A stretch of 64,000 nt of DNA, taken from positions 1-64,000 of the forward strand of contig JAPDJH010000015.1 in assembly GCA_029259175.1 (NCBI GenBank). The letters are read 5' to 3'. The stretch is from Hadesarchaea archaeon (GTDB lineage Archaea > Hadarchaeota > Hadarchaeia > Hadarchaeales > Hadarchaeaceae). The notes beneath the pieces are model-generated. The model ran no database searches, was not told the DNA's origin, and was given only the letters and a program-made list of their open reading frames with translations. The translations under genes and the position numbers were made by a program. Shown piece after piece: positions 36,279-45,747 of this stretch; position 1 is the first letter of the stretch, and every line of letters starts with the position of its first letter.

Positions 36279-37543
36279 CTTATCACTTGGTAAACTCTGA
36301 GATTTTCGTATGAGAAAGCCAAAGGGAACCCTAGTTCCACTAGGTAGTTCTCTTCTGGGGATTGCTGGTATACCATGACAAAACTTGCGTTTTCGCTTAG
36401 CAACAGGTCATAATATTCCGCGGCATTTTCATATGAGGAAAACTCGTGTAGTTCCACTCCCGAATTGGAGAATCGTACACCACCAAATGGAAGAACGTAA
36501 AGAGCGGAACCATCGCCAGAGTACCGAACATATCCATCAGTGAGAATCTCCAAAATCTCGTTCTCAGCAAGCAGATTTTCGTAGACCTCTGGGTTGTCTG
36601 CACGCGCGAGAGTTGGATTCAAACAAACCATGAAAACCGAAATGACCATGGCAAAAGCCGAGACAGGGCAAACAACTTGTCTCAATCTGGAACCCACCAG
36701 CTCAACGTAGAACGGAATGGAGATGAAAATGACAAACCAAGCCATTCGCTCAAAATAAGCTGTGGGAGCATAACCGGCCGCCAGACTTATTGCGAGGGCT
36801 GCCAAAGCTATCGCACAGGGCACTCTAGAACTCTGACGTGTAGCGAACAATGTTATCAGCGAGCTAACGAGCAAAAGGGTGGGAGGAAGGTAAATCTGAC
36901 CACCACCCTCAGAGCCGCCCAAAAAGAAAACAGCTTGTACCCCGGAAAGAACACAAACCGGGAGATAATACTTCAACCAGTTTTTAAGGTCAAACCTCAG
37001 CATAAGAATGGCAGCCAACAAACCTATGCACAACGGATGGGTAATGATCGAAATCGCACCCAAAACTGCGGCAACAACGCGCTTTCCCTCTAAGTAGTAG
37101 TTCAAAGAGAGAACCCCGAAGACCACACCCCACAAAAAGGGCATTTTTGTCGTTACAAAAAGCATTACTGTCAACGGATTCAGCAGCACAATGATTGTTG
37201 CCAAGCGTGCTATTCTCGCTGTGGCCAGCTTAGAGAACAATTGCTGGGAAAAATACCATAAAAGGCAGAAAGCGATTACAAGCAGAACCGCTACCGTATA
37301 AACCCTAAAGACTGGGTAAATCAGAACTCCCAACAGAAGGGGAATCGCCCCGTATTTTAACGTGAACTCAGTTCCGTGACTGAGATAAGGATCGGTAATG
37401 TAGTAGCCCTGAGTCAAAGCCCAGATCCTGTGAAGGTGATAGGGGTAATCTGTATCAGCAGTTAGATTTTGCCAAAAAATCCAGCCGAAGAGAACGGCAT
37501 AAAACACGATAGAAACTGCCACAAGCTTTCTCCAGAAATCCAT
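36275..37543 (-). CDS. Polytopic membrane protein, GT-C-like
   Basis: 422 residues with about ten hydrophobic helices in the first 330 residues and a soluble C-terminal segment (about 335-422). The first loop holds DTDYPYHLHRIW and the helix pattern resembles membrane glycosyltransferases of the GT-C type, where an acidic residue in loop 1 is catalytic. I cannot assign a family. The ATG at 37543 follows GGGAGGAGG; a longer frame runs back into the tRNA-Ser gene and is not used. Next to the GT4/GH130 pair, so an envelope-glycan role is possible. Confidence 0.6.
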   Translation of the reverse strand: MDFWRKLVAVSIVFYAVLFGWIFWQNLTADTDYPYHLHRIWALTQGYYITDPYLSHGTEFTLKYGAIPLLLGVLIYPVFRVYTVAVLLVIAFCLLWYFSQQLFSKLATARIARLATIIVLLNPLTVMLFVTTKMPFLWGVVFGVLSLNYYLEGKRVVAAVLGAISIITHPLCIGLLAAILMLRFDLKNWLKYYLPVCVLSGVQAVFFLGGSEGGGQIYLPPTLLLVSSLITLFATRQSSRVPCAIALAALAISLAAGYAPTAYFERMAWFVIFISIPFYVELVGSRLRQVVCPVSAFAMVISVFMVCLNPTLARADNPEVYENLLAENEILEILTDGYVRYSGDGSALYVLPFGGVRFSNSGVELHEFSSYENAAEYYDLLLSENASFVMVYQQSPEENYLVELGFPLAFSYENLRVYQVIS

Positions 37544-37615
37544 GTCCTCCTCCCTTGAAAGTGAGTAAGGAGGTTTAAAAATTTGTTCAAGGCCAACGCA
37601 AGCGGACCCTACACA

Positions 37616-37703
37616 TGGCGCCGGGGGAGGGATTTGAACCCTCGAGGCCCAGAGGGCCACGGGCTCTCAAGGCCCGCGCGCTTCCTGGCTACGCCACCCC
37701 GGC
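37616..37703 (-). tRNA. tRNA-Ser(UGA), CCA encoded
   Basis: The minus strand folds as a class II tRNA: acceptor GCCGGGG/CCCCGGC, D-stem GCG/CGC, anticodon stem CGGGC/GCCCG with loop CTTGAGA (anticodon TGA, reads UCA), a long variable arm, T-stem GAGGG/CCCTC with TTCAAAT, discriminator G and encoded CCA. No intron. Confidence 0.95.
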
Positions 37704-37723
37704 CCGAACAAAACTGAATCGTT

Positions 37724-37733
37724 TGCGAGTTAA
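37724..37733 (-). promoter_or_regulatory. Putative TATA box for tRNA-Ser
   Basis: An AT run reading AAATTATTAAC on the minus strand lies about 20-30 bp before the tRNA 5' end, between it and the zinc-ribbon gene. Confidence 0.4.
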
Positions 37734-37749
37734 TAATTTCCTCTGCCGG

Positions 37750-37902
37750 CTAATCCTCTAGATCAAAAGCTTCGGGAACGGCGCAAGCTGTGTCGACCAT
37801 CGCACACTCGTCACACTGACCAGCGTTCGCCTCGTATTCTTCTTTTGAAATCTCCCTATCGCAGGTAATGCACCGGTAAGTCCGCTTCGATTTCGACACC
37901 AT
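37750..37902 (-). CDS. Zinc-ribbon miniprotein
   Basis: 50 residues read directly from the gap between the tRNA and the thiolase gene: MVSKSKRTYRC, then CITC and CDEC pairs 22 residues apart, ending in acidic FDLED. A four-cysteine zinc ribbon is likely; small archaeal ribbons of this type often act as RNA- or protein-binding accessory factors, but I recognise no specific family. It lies 28 bp after the TtuA-type gene on the same strand, so cotranscription is likely. One extra cysteine lies near the C-terminus. Confidence 0.7.
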   Translation of the reverse strand: MVSKSKRTYRCITCDREISKEEYEANAGQCDECAMVDTACAVPEAFDLED

Positions 37903-37930
37903 CTAACACGCCATTTTCTCTATGGTTTTC

Positions 37931-38875
37931 CTAAACTTTAAACTTAGGAGATTGGTTCAAAATCTTGCCTAACACGAGCTCTGCCCGCCTACAAAATGCA
38001 CACACCTCACCCGATGTGGGCATTCCGCATTTTTTACACTCTTTTAGGGGTGGAGCAGTTATCGATCTCTCCAGAGCCGGCAGAAGTTTGCGCATGTGAG
38101 AACTCAGAAAAACATGTCTGAAATTGGGAATGTGCTCTACAAGAGAGGACAAGTATCGTTTCTGTTCCAAGCTTCGTGCACCCTTAGCTAACGGGCAGCC
38201 GACCGTGCGCACAGGGAGCTCGTTGTACGTGGCATAGAACAGGTTTTCCTGTTCAGTCACGTTCCAGAGCGGTTTAATTTTGGCTACAAACTTCGGGTGG
38301 GTCGACGGAAGAACTGGCTTCAGTCGCACTATCTGCTCCACATCGCCGTGCAGATAGCTGTTGAATAGGGTTTCCACAATGTCGTCCATGTGGTGGCCCG
38401 TCGCGAGTTTAGAAAATCCTTGCTCCACAGCAATTTTATTCATCAAATATCGCTTGATCGTGCCACAAGGCGAACACAACCGACGTCGATAGACCGTCCG
38501 ACGAAAATCGGGAATGGAGAACCCCAGCTCCCGTTTGAGATCAAAAACTAATGACTCTACTCCGAGAACTTCAGTTATTTTTTTGAATTTTTCTTCGCAG
38601 TGATCGGAGTACTGCGGTATTCCCAAGTTGATATATAACGCCGTCATTTCCACATCTGGAAGCAACTTGCGTAACACTGCCAACAAGCTCGCGCTGTCCT
38701 TTCCGCCGGAAACCGCTACCAAAACCCGATCGTTCGGTTTTATCATTTTGAAGCGCTGAATGGTTGCTCTCACCTTGCGCTCGTAATAGTCGTTGAAACA
38801 TCTAGGACACAAGTACGTTCTACTATAGTCCAAGTATGCCTCGGCCGGTGCTCCACAAACTCTGCATTTTGCCAT
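37931..38875 (-). CDS. TtuA/Ncs6-type tRNA 2-thiolation enzyme
   Basis: 314 residues. Adenylates a tRNA uridine and inserts sulfur; TtuA acts on U54 in thermophiles (raising tRNA melting temperature), Ncs6 on the wobble U34. Features: N-terminal zinc finger (CRVC, CPRC), PP-loop SGGKDS near 56-61, Fe-S-type cysteines in CSPCGTIK and VGCPLAKG, and C-terminal zinc finger (CKKC, CAFC). Two terminal zinc fingers and the cluster cysteines favour the TtuA side, but U34 activity cannot be excluded. GGAGGTG precedes the ATG. Confidence 0.82.
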   Translation of the reverse strand: MAKCRVCGAPAEAYLDYSRTYLCPRCFNDYYERKVRATIQRFKMIKPNDRVLVAVSGGKDSASLLAVLRKLLPDVEMTALYINLGIPQYSDHCEEKFKKITEVLGVESLVFDLKRELGFSIPDFRRTVYRRRLCSPCGTIKRYLMNKIAVEQGFSKLATGHHMDDIVETLFNSYLHGDVEQIVRLKPVLPSTHPKFVAKIKPLWNVTEQENLFYATYNELPVRTVGCPLAKGARSLEQKRYLSSLVEHIPNFRHVFLSSHMRKLLPALERSITAPPLKECKKCGMPTSGEVCAFCRRAELVLGKILNQSPKFKV

Positions 38876-38889
38876 CTTTACACCTCCAA

Positions 38890-38915
38890 ATTATAACACG
38901 ACGTAAACTTTTATG
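38890..38915. promoter_or_regulatory. Divergent promoters of the tRNA thiolase and dcd genes
   Basis: On minus, GTTATAATTT (38890-38899) lies just upstream of the GGAGGTG and ATG of the thiolase gene. On plus, AACTTTTATGG (about 38905-38915) is 30-40 bp before the dcd ATG at 38946. Confidence 0.45.
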
Positions 38916-38945
38916 GGAGAGGCGGTCGAATCATCAGGGGTCTGG

Positions 38946-39527
38946 ATGGTCGTCCTCTCAGGAGACCAAATCAAGGAATACATCAAACTAGGAAGAATTG
39001 TGATTGATCCGTTTGACGAAAAACTCGTTGGCCCAAGCCAAGTGGATCTGCGACTTGGCACCAAGTTCAGAATATTCAAGCAACTGAACTTGGTAGATCC
39101 ATATGATCCTAAAACACTGGAGAAAAACACCAAGCTGGTTGATACAAAAGGAAAACCGTTTATTATTCAACCGCAACAGCTCGTGCTCGGGGTCACCATG
39201 GAGAAACTCTCCATTCCCAACGATCTTGTGGCTTCGATCGAAGGTCGGTCATCAATCGCGCGAATGGGTGTTTTCATCCACATCTCTTCAGGCCATGTGA
39301 ACCCCGGATCTGGATCGAGAAAACCCATTCCTGTCACTTTGGAGATTCTGAACATGAACCCCTCTCCCGTTAAGCTCTATCCTGGGATGAGAATCTGCCA
39401 GTTGCTCTTCTACACTATGGATCGAGGAGTTAAACGTGGATACGATATCTTAGGTGGAAAATACGCTGGCAAAACAGAGCCATCACAAAGCCTTGTGTTC
39501 AAAGACAATGTCCACAGGAAGAGCTGA
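38946..39527 (+). CDS. dcd: dCTP deaminase (Dcd/DUT superfamily)
   Basis: 193 residues. Converts dCTP to dUTP, or directly to dUMP in bifunctional archaeal forms. GPSQVDLRLG, the active-site EGRSSIARMGV and the segment TLEILN with the catalytic glutamate are seen, in a trimeric jelly-roll fold. The ATG at 38946 (MVVLSGDQIKEYI) matches the family start; upstream ATG-like codons in phase are not preceded by a ribosome site. The next gene begins five bases later. Confidence 0.88.
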   Translation: MVVLSGDQIKEYIKLGRIVIDPFDEKLVGPSQVDLRLGTKFRIFKQLNLVDPYDPKTLEKNTKLVDTKGKPFIIQPQQLVLGVTMEKLSIPNDLVASIEGRSSIARMGVFIHISSGHVNPGSGSRKPIPVTLEILNMNPSPVKLYPGMRICQLLFYTMDRGVKRGYDILGGKYAGKTEPSQSLVFKDNVHRKS

Positions 39528-39531
39528 TGAA

Positions 39532-40068
39532 ATGCATGTGAGAATTCCAAAGGATAGAATCGGCGCACTCATAGGTCCCGAAGGAAAAACAAAACACGAA
39601 CTAGAAAAACGAACAGGTGTAAAGCTCCACATAGACAGTGAAACTGGAGAGGTCGAAATTGAAAGCAAAGACAACCCTCTCGGAGTCCTGCAAGCAAGAG
39701 ATGTTGTAAAAGCTATAGGGCGTGGATTCAGCCCCGAAAGAGCCATGAGATTGCTTCAAGAAAACCAGTATCTGGATATGGTGGATATTCGCGAGTTTGC
39801 CGGAACATCGGAAAAAGCCATGCGAAGACTTCGAGGACGTGTTATCGGAGAAAATGGAAAAACCAGAGAGACCATCGAAAGGCTCTCGGGTGCCTATGTG
39901 TCTGTGTACGGAAAGACCGTGGCTCTCATCGGAAGCGCGGAGGAACTACGTGTCGCCCGAGCGGCGGTAGAGATGTTGCTGAGGGGGGCTCAACACTCTT
40001 CGGTGTATCGATACTTGGAAAGACGGAGGAAGGGAATGAAGCCGGGGTGGGCACAACCGTGGAAATAG
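39532..40068 (+). CDS. KH-domain RNA-binding protein, Pno1/Dim2-like
   Basis: 178 residues with two KH domains: IPKDRIGALIGPEGKTKHELE and LRGRVIGENGKTRETIERLSG, linked by AIGRGFSPERAMRLL. This is the archaeal counterpart of Pno1/Dim2/Krr1, which assists 16S rRNA 3'-end maturation with Nob1. AGGAAG precedes the ATG at 39532; longer in-frame starts lie inside dcd. The overall length is typical. Confidence 0.88.
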   Translation: MHVRIPKDRIGALIGPEGKTKHELEKRTGVKLHIDSETGEVEIESKDNPLGVLQARDVVKAIGRGFSPERAMRLLQENQYLDMVDIREFAGTSEKAMRRLRGRVIGENGKTRETIERLSGAYVSVYGKTVALIGSAEELRVARAAVEMLLRGAQHSSVYRYLERRRKGMKPGWAQPWK

Positions 40069-40092
40069 TTTCAGCCCGCTCTCCCCACCAAT

Positions 40093-40102
40093 CACTTAAA
40101 TT
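40093..40102 (+). promoter_or_regulatory. Putative TATA box for the top6BA operon
   Basis: CACTTAAATT lies 30-39 bp before the top6B ATG at 40132. No good Shine-Dalgarno is seen, fitting a short-leader transcript. Confidence 0.45.
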
Positions 40103-40131
40103 CTGAGCAATCCATGTTGGTTGGTGTGTGA

Positions 40132-43100
40132 ATGTCGACGCTGGCAGACAAGATATTCGAAGAGTTCAGGGAACACAGTGTTAGCGAGTTCTTTAGAAAA
40201 AATGCAGCCATGTTAGGATATACGGGTAAAATTCGCTCGCTTACCACCATCATCCATGAGGGGGTCACTAACTCCATCGATGCTGCGGAAGAAGCGGGAA
40301 TTCTCCCACGCGTCTATGTAGCTATAAGAAATGCGAGCACCAGCCCGGAGCACTACCGGGTGATAATCGAAGACAACGCAACGGGGATTCCGGAGGAACA
40401 CATAGCCAGTGTCTTCGGGAAGATGCTGGCCGGGACCAAGCTCCACCGCTACATGCAGCAGCGTGGCCAACAGGGGATTGGAGTCTGTATGACTGGAGAT
40501 ACAAAAGTTCCAATGGCAGATGGTTCGATAAAACGGATAGATGAAATAGTTTCCAATGATCTGAGAGGCAAACAAGTTTTGACATTAGGGCCAGATTTCA
40601 AACTCCGGCCGTCCAAAATTATAAAATGTTGGAAGATTCCGGCCCCACAGCATTTAGTTGAGCTAAAACTTCTTACGGGAAAAACGATTAAGCTCACCCC
40701 TGAAAACCCCGTTCTCGTTTTTCGTGATGGGCAGGCTGAGTGGGTAAAAGCGAAAGACATCAAAAAAGGGATGTTCGTTGGGATTTCAAAACGTCTGCCA
40801 GCGAGCTCGTCAAAGATACCTCGAGTTTTAGATATTATAAGGAAGGAAGGGCTACGCGTAGACGCGCCTGAGACGACTTCAAAATTCATAGATATTCTCA
40901 TAAAAAAACACGGAAGTCTAAAAAAGGTGTCCAAACAAATCGGAATTTCTTACGATCGGCTCAGAAATTGGACGAGACGGATGCCGAATGGAAATCCACG
41001 CGGTAGGCCAACCGTCAACGAATTCCAGATTCTTGCCAAGGCTGCCGGAGAAAATGATAGTTCAAGGCTGATAACTCGAGTGGGTAGAAATGGCTTTTAC
41101 GTAAACATCCCCCAGACGGTAAACGCAGATTTGATGTGGTTTGTGGGAGCGATGGCTGGCGATGGACATATCGGAAGCCCTGAGAACAAAAGGTGGGGTC
41201 ATGCTCTGTTTTTCCACAACAAAGATTTGGAATTATTAAATCGCGCTGAGCGCATCCTCAAGAATGTTTTCGGTTTGAGAGTAAAGCGGTATTTCGATGT
41301 GAGAAGGGGAACTTTCACATTGGAGACGTCTTCTTCGGTGGTGGCGGAAATCCTACGATATTTTGGGGTTCCCGCGGGCAACAAGACACTGACGTTGAGT
41401 ATACCCGATTCAGTATCTCGACTCCCAAACGATTTGCTCGCGGCATACTTGCGTGGTTTCTTCGACACCGATGGAGGGCTTTCTCGCCGATATCGCGAAA
41501 TCACTTTTGGTTTGATAAACAAGGAAGTGGTGGAATGCATGGCCCTTCTGCTCTTAAGATTTGGTATTTTCTCTAGGTTCAGAGTGAACAAAGAAGGCCA
41601 CAAAGTAAGTTATCAATTGGTTGTGAGCGGCAAGGAGAATCTCGTTCGTTTTGCAGAGGTTATCGGGTTTACCTCAGCGAAAAAGCAAAAGCAACTCCAA
41701 GAGTTCATCCAATCCTTTAAAGGTTCCTCCCAAAATGCATTTTTCTTCCCAGGCATACAAGCCCAGATAAGACGCCTATATCGAGCCCGCAATATCCCGT
41801 ACCATAAAATTCCATCTCGGGTGTGGAGTTCCTTCTATGCTCAGGGAATGACCCCCGGTTCTCTCACCGCGGCTTTGGACGTGCTTGAGGATCTCAACTC
41901 CTGGACTGATGTGGAATATCTGAAGGCGTTGGCTGAGGGAGATGTAGCTTGGGTAAGGGTAGTGGAGTCCAAGCTTGTTCCCGCCCAAGTGGAATATGTT
42001 TATGATTTGACTGTCGAGAACTCGCACAACTTCGTGGCAAATGGGATAATAGTCCACAATAGTGGCGCCACTATGTTTGCCCAGATGACCAGCGGAAAAC
42101 CAGTCAAAGTGACTACTTCCACCGGGAGCGGAGAAATAGTGGAAGCCGATGTGATGATCGATGTCACCAAAAACGAAGGGAAGATAGTGAGCATCAAGAA
42201 GAGGAAGGGGAGGTGGCGTGGTACCCGGGTCGAATTCGAGGTCAAGGAAGTCGTATACGTGCGCTCCCGCTACGGGCCCTTCAACTATCTGCGGATGACC
42301 GCCATAGCAAATCCGCACGTTTACATTCGATTTGACGAGCCGGATGGAGTAGTCACCATCTTCGAAAACGCCGTCACAGAGGTTCCCAAGCCGCCCAAAC
42401 CAATGAAGCCGCATCCTTGGGGAATGATGGCTGACGACTTGCTAAGACTAGCCAAACAGAGTAAAGCAAAAAAAATTACTTCTTTTCTGGCTTCGGATCT
42501 AGCCCGAGTCAGCTCCGCAAAAGCAAAACAGGTTTGCAAGCTGGCCGGAGTGGCTGAGAACAGATCACCTGGTGAACTAACGTGGGAGGAGGCTGAACGG
42601 TTGATAAAAGCTTTCAAGCAGGTAAAACTGCTTGCCCCTCCATCCGAAGGTTTGCGACCCATCGGAGCTGAAAACATCATAAGCGGGATGCGTCAGGTCT
42701 TGAAACCGGAATTCGTGCATGCCATTACACGTCCGCCCAAGGTATACAGAGGAGGGGTGCCATTCTTGGTAGAAGTGGGAATTGCGTACGGAGGAGAGGC
42801 CGGAAAAAGAACCGCCGAAGAAGTTGGGGAGGAGCAAGGTATCGAGCTAATTCGCTTTGCCAATCGTGCTCCGCTCATCTTCGACCAAGGAGCTTGTGCC
42901 ATAACAACGGCGATGCGCTCAGTCGATTGGAGGCGATACGGTATCGACATAGCAAGCTCGCCGGTGACCCTCTTCGTCAATGTGGTTTCCGCTTATGTGC
43001 CCTACACGTCAGCAGGAAAACAATCCATCGCAGAGGAGCCAGAAATAGTGGCTGAACTCAGAGCAGCCATGATGGAAGTGGCCCGAGAACTAAGACTCTT

Positions 43101-43284
43101 CCTAAATCGGAAGATAAGAATAAAGGAGAAAAAAGAGCGGGCGAAAGTGTTCGAGCGCTATCTCCCAATAATTGCGCAGAAAGCTGCTCGACTGGCGAGG
43201 ACCCGGCCGCCCGAAATAGGTAAGCTTCTCAGAAAAATTGCGGGTGAGTTGAATGACGCAGGTGAAGGGAAGCAAGAAAGCTAG
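40132..43284 (+). CDS. top6B: DNA topoisomerase VI subunit B precursor with intein
   Basis: 1050 codons encoding a host protein of 525 residues interrupted by a 525-residue intein (residues 119-643). The host part has the GHKL ATPase motifs: [24 protein letters not shown] and RGQQGIG, then H2TH and transducer domains. Subunit B binds ATP, dimerises and opens or closes the gate for the Spo11-like A subunit, relaxing supercoils and decatenating. The insertion falls exactly in the glycine-rich G-x-G ATP-lid (GQQGIGV|SGATMF), so the enzyme should be inactive until spliced. The A gene overlaps by 32 bp. Cytoplasmic, acting on DNA. Confidence 0.95.
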   Translation: MSTLADKIFEEFREHSVSEFFRKNAAMLGYTGKIRSLTTIIHEGVTNSIDAAEEAGILPRVYVAIRNASTSPEHYRVIIEDNATGIPEEHIASVFGKMLAGTKLHRYMQQRGQQGIGVCMTGDTKVPMADGSIKRIDEIVSNDLRGKQVLTLGPDFKLRPSKIIKCWKIPAPQHLVELKLLTGKTIKLTPENPVLVFRDGQAEWVKAKDIKKGMFVGISKRLPASSSKIPRVLDIIRKEGLRVDAPETTSKFIDILIKKHGSLKKVSKQIGISYDRLRNWTRRMPNGNPRGRPTVNEFQILAKAAGENDSSRLITRVGRNGFYVNIPQTVNADLMWFVGAMAGDGHIGSPENKRWGHALFFHNKDLELLNRAERILKNVFGLRVKRYFDVRRGTFTLETSSSVVAEILRYFGVPAGNKTLTLSIPDSVSRLPNDLLAAYLRGFFDTDGGLSRRYREITFGLINKEVVECMALLLLRFGIFSRFRVNKEGHKVSYQLVVSGKENLVRFAEVIGFTSAKKQKQLQEFIQSFKGSSQNAFFFPGIQAQIRRLYRARNIPYHKIPSRVWSSFYAQGMTPGSLTAALDVLEDLNSWTDVEYLKALAEGDVAWVRVVESKLVPAQVEYVYDLTVENSHNFVANGIIVHNSGATMFAQMTSGKPVKVTTSTGSGEIVEADVMIDVTKNEGKIVSIKKRKGRWRGTRVEFEVKEVVYVRSRYGPFNYLRMTAIANPHVYIRFDEPDGVVTIFENAVTEVPKPPKPMKPHPWGMMADDLLRLAKQSKAKKITSFLASDLARVSSAKAKQVCKLAGVAENRSPGELTWEEAERLIKAFKQVKLLAPPSEGLRPIGAENIISGMRQVLKPEFVHAITRPPKVYRGGVPFLVEVGIAYGGEAGKRTAEEVGEEQGIELIRFANRAPLIFDQGACAITTAMRSVDWRRYGIDIASSPVTLFVNVVSAYVPYTSAGKQSIAEEPEIVAELRAAMMEVARELRLFLNRKIRIKEKKERAKVFERYLPIIAQKAARLARTRPPEIGKLLRKIAGELNDAGEGKQES
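40486..42060 (+). mobile_element. Intein with DOD homing endonuclease in top6B
   Basis: 525 codons. It begins with cysteine ([13 protein letters not shown]) and ends VHN, followed by serine of the host. Block B reads TPENPV, with asparagine (intein residue 74) where TxxH histidine is usual. A helix-turn-helix-like stretch ([17 protein letters not shown], about host-precursor residues 264-280) precedes the endonuclease. LAGLIDADG-type blocks are intact: [13 protein letters not shown] (near 336-348) and [14 protein letters not shown] (near 437-450), each with its catalytic aspartate. Block F is [15 protein letters not shown]. Both splicing ends are complete, so splicing is likely though the block B change is unusual. 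The endonuclease would spread the element to intein-free top6B alleles. Confidence 0.93.
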
Positions 43285-44320
43285 AGAGCAGCTAGCCCAT
43301 CTGGGACGGGATGTGCTAAACGCAATTCAGAAAGGAGAAGCGCCGAAACTCAAGATCCCCTCTCGAACCACGTCGAACATAGTATATGACCCAAAACACC
43401 GCTACTATGTGCTCGGTACAAAATTCAGCTTAAGAACGGCAGCAAGCATGAAGCAAGTAAAAAAATTTGCCCAGCTGATGTGTGTTGCCGATTTCGCCGC
43501 CGAACTCATCGAAAGAGGCAAGTTCGCAACACTCCGAGAAATGTACTATACAGCTGAAGGATGGGAGACCGGGCCCTTTGCCGATCAATCCGAATCGGAT
43601 TTGCTCGTAGAAGATCTTGAAGCGATGTTTGGACTAAAACGAGAAAACCTCGGACTTATGCCGGAAGAAGACGGTGCTGCCGTGTTCGGTGAATTGGTAG
43701 TTCAAGAAGGAAATGTGAGGATCGATGCAACCAAGGCGGGAAGAGCTGGATACACCATCCCCCCGACGATTGACGACGTGGAATTTGTGAAATGTAAAGC
43801 CAAGCGAGTTATCGCGGTCGAAACCATGGGTATGTATCACCGCCTCGTACAGGAAGAGGCATGGAAAAAATTCGATGCCCTAATAGTGGGGCTCAAAGGA
43901 CAAGCAGCACGAGCGACACGCCGATTTCTCAAACGGGCAAACGAAGAGCTCGGATTGCCCGTGTACCTCTTCACGGACGGTGATCCCTTCGGCTTTCACA
44001 TTGCGATGGTCATCATCTCCGGGAGTGCCAAACTGGCTTACATAAACCACGAACTCGCTGTTCCGAATGCGCAGTTCATTGGGGTCACAGCCAGCGATAT
44101 TGTCGAATACAACTTGCCCACTGACAAATTGCGCGAGTTGGATGTGACTAGATTAAAACAGTTATTGAGGGATCCACGGTACAACAACGAGTTCTGGCAG
44201 AAGGAGATAAAGAAAATGCTTGAACTGGGTAAAAAAGCCGAACAACAGGCATTCGCCAAATACGGCTTGGAATACGTTGTGAAGGAGTACTTGCCAGCCA
44301 AGCTCGGGCTGAAGGGTTAA
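43253..44320 (+). CDS. top6A: DNA topoisomerase VI subunit A
   Basis: 355 residues, Spo11-like. REMYYTAEG carries the DNA-linking tyrosine; the Toprim domain shows [11 protein letters not shown] (glutamate) and [11 protein letters not shown] (DxD) for magnesium. Forms an A2B2 heterotetramer making two-base staggered breaks. Starts inside the top6B end, so the two subunits are made together. Confidence 0.96.
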   Translation: MTQVKGSKKAREQLAHLGRDVLNAIQKGEAPKLKIPSRTTSNIVYDPKHRYYVLGTKFSLRTAASMKQVKKFAQLMCVADFAAELIERGKFATLREMYYTAEGWETGPFADQSESDLLVEDLEAMFGLKRENLGLMPEEDGAAVFGELVVQEGNVRIDATKAGRAGYTIPPTIDDVEFVKCKAKRVIAVETMGMYHRLVQEEAWKKFDALIVGLKGQAARATRRFLKRANEELGLPVYLFTDGDPFGFHIAMVIISGSAKLAYINHELAVPNAQFIGVTASDIVEYNLPTDKLRELDVTRLKQLLRDPRYNNEFWQKEIKKMLELGKKAEQQAFAKYGLEYVVKEYLPAKLGLKG

Positions 44321-44323
44321 GAA

Positions 44324-44330
44324 TTTTAAG
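44324..44330 (+). promoter_or_regulatory. Putative TATA box for the DIPPS-argB-argD operon
   Basis: TTTTAAG four bases after the top6A stop, about 65-70 bp before the ATG at 44395, implying a leader of some 40 nt containing GAGGTGG. Confidence 0.35.
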
Positions 44331-44394
44331 TGGCTTCCTCCATTATTTTTTGGTTCTGTCGTTCTGCACTCGTCTTGTTTATGAGGTGGTTCAA

Positions 44395-45747
44395 ATGGAA
44401 AAACCCCCCGTGGTAATTTTAGCCGCGGGAGAAGGAAGGCGATTATCGCTAGGAAAGGGTGTGCCGAAACCGCTTACCAAATTCGCCGGTTTGACTTTGC
44501 TAGAACGGGCTGTCCGCATGTGGCATAAGTTTGGATTCACCAAGTTCTACGTTGTGGTAGGACACGCAAAAGAAGAGGTAACCGAGGGCGCAAAGAAAAT
44601 TGCTGCCAAATTGGGAGTGGAAATTATTCCGGTGGAAAACAATGAGTGGCCTATGGGGAACGGGACCTCAGTTCTCGCAGCTTCACAGTTGATTGATCGC
44701 CCGTTTTTTCTTCAGATGGTAGATCATGTCTTTGATGCTAAAACATTGCAGGAGTTCCTCAAAAAAACAGAAAACGCTGAAATAACAGTCCTAGCTATTG
44801 ATCCGCGTGTAGATTCTGTCTTGGATATCGAAGACGCCACAAAAGTCAAGCTTGAAGGAGAGCACATTTTGGACATCGGGAAGTCATTGCGGGAGTACGA
44901 TGCTATCGACATGGGGCTGTTCTTCTGTACTCCTGAAATTTTCGAAAGTCTACGGAAAAGCAGAGAACAAAATGGAGGAAAATTATCTGACGGAGTAAGA
45001 TGGTTGGCCAACAATCGGAGGATTAAAGCCGTTGTGTTGAGCACGGGTCAATGGTTCGATATTGACAAACCAGAGATTCTGAGAGCAGCTGAGCAGGATC
45101 TCTTTGAAAGAATCAAAAAATCTGAGGACGGGCTCGTATCCAAGCACCTCAATCGCCAAATCTCGTTTCGGATTTCAAAACGATTGTCCTCTCTTCTCTC
45201 GCCTAATCCCACTACCGGGATCGCGTTCTGTGTAGCATTGCTGGGTGCGCTTTTGTTCACAAGCGGTTCGTATCTGGCCACGGCACTAGCAGGGGTGTTG
45301 ATCCAGCTTTCGTCCATACTGGATGGCTGCGACGGTGAAATTGCTCGGATACGGCTCGAGGCCTCGGCGCGCGGCGCATGGTTTGACACGGTGTTAGACC
45401 GGTATGCAGATGCACTCATCTCCCTTGCCGTTACGTACAACATGTGGATGCAGATGCGAACTGTGTGGGTTTGGCTGGGGGGATTTCTGGCCCTTTTCGC
45501 TTTTGTTGGGGTGAGCTACATCAAAAAGGAGTTCAAGCTCCGCACAGGGCAAGAAGTAAAATCATCGGTGTTCGAAAAACTCACCAAGCGGGATCTAAGA
45601 TTGTTCGGAATATTCGTTGGAGCCATAGCAGGCTTGCCCTACCATGCTATGTTAGTCATAGCATTCATTACTCATCTCTGGATGCTCCACTTCATCTGGA
45701 CGGAAATGAGAGAGAAGTTTAAGAAAGGTCAAGAGAAATCATTCTGA
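44395..45747 (+). CDS. Bifunctional IPCT/DIPP synthase (di-myo-inositol phosphate synthesis)
   Basis: 450 residues. The N-terminal half is a nucleotidyltransferase (ILAAGEGRRLSLGKGVPKPL) making CDP-inositol from CTP and inositol 1-phosphate. The C-terminal half is a membrane CDP-alcohol phosphotransferase with the motif DGCDGEIARIRL, AWFDTVLDRYAD (about 311-335), joining CDP-inositol to inositol 1-phosphate. The product, after dephosphorylation, is di-myo-inositol phosphate, a solute restricted to hyperthermophiles. GAGGTGG precedes the ATG at 44395. Its TGA shares bases with the argB ATG (TGATG). The inositol-1-phosphate synthase and phosphatase are not in this window. Confidence 0.9.
   Translation: MEKPPVVILAAGEGRRLSLGKGVPKPLTKFAGLTLLERAVRMWHKFGFTKFYVVVGHAKEEVTEGAKKIAAKLGVEIIPVENNEWPMGNGTSVLAASQLIDRPFFLQMVDHVFDAKTLQEFLKKTENAEITVLAIDPRVDSVLDIEDATKVKLEGEHILDIGKSLREYDAIDMGLFFCTPEIFESLRKSREQNGGKLSDGVRWLANNRRIKAVVLSTGQWFDIDKPEILRAAEQDLFERIKKSEDGLVSKHLNRQISFRISKRLSSLLSPNPTTGIAFCVALLGALLFTSGSYLATALAGVLIQLSSILDGCDGEIARIRLEASARGAWFDTVLDRYADALISLAVTYNMWMQMRTVWVWLGGFLALFAFVGVSYIKKEFKLRTGQEVKSSVFEKLTKRDLRLFGIFVGAIAGLPYHAMLVIAFITHLWMLHFIWTEMREKFKKGQEKSF

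Noticed and set aside
37544-37660. A 39-codon extension of the polytopic membrane protein.
   Set aside because: It runs into tRNA-Ser; a strong GGGAGGAGG supports the ATG at 37543.
40132-43284. The top6B insertion as a gene fusion or assembly error.
   Set aside because: The insert begins with cysteine, ends in VHN before serine, contains LAGLIDADG blocks and keeps the frame, all as expected of an intein.
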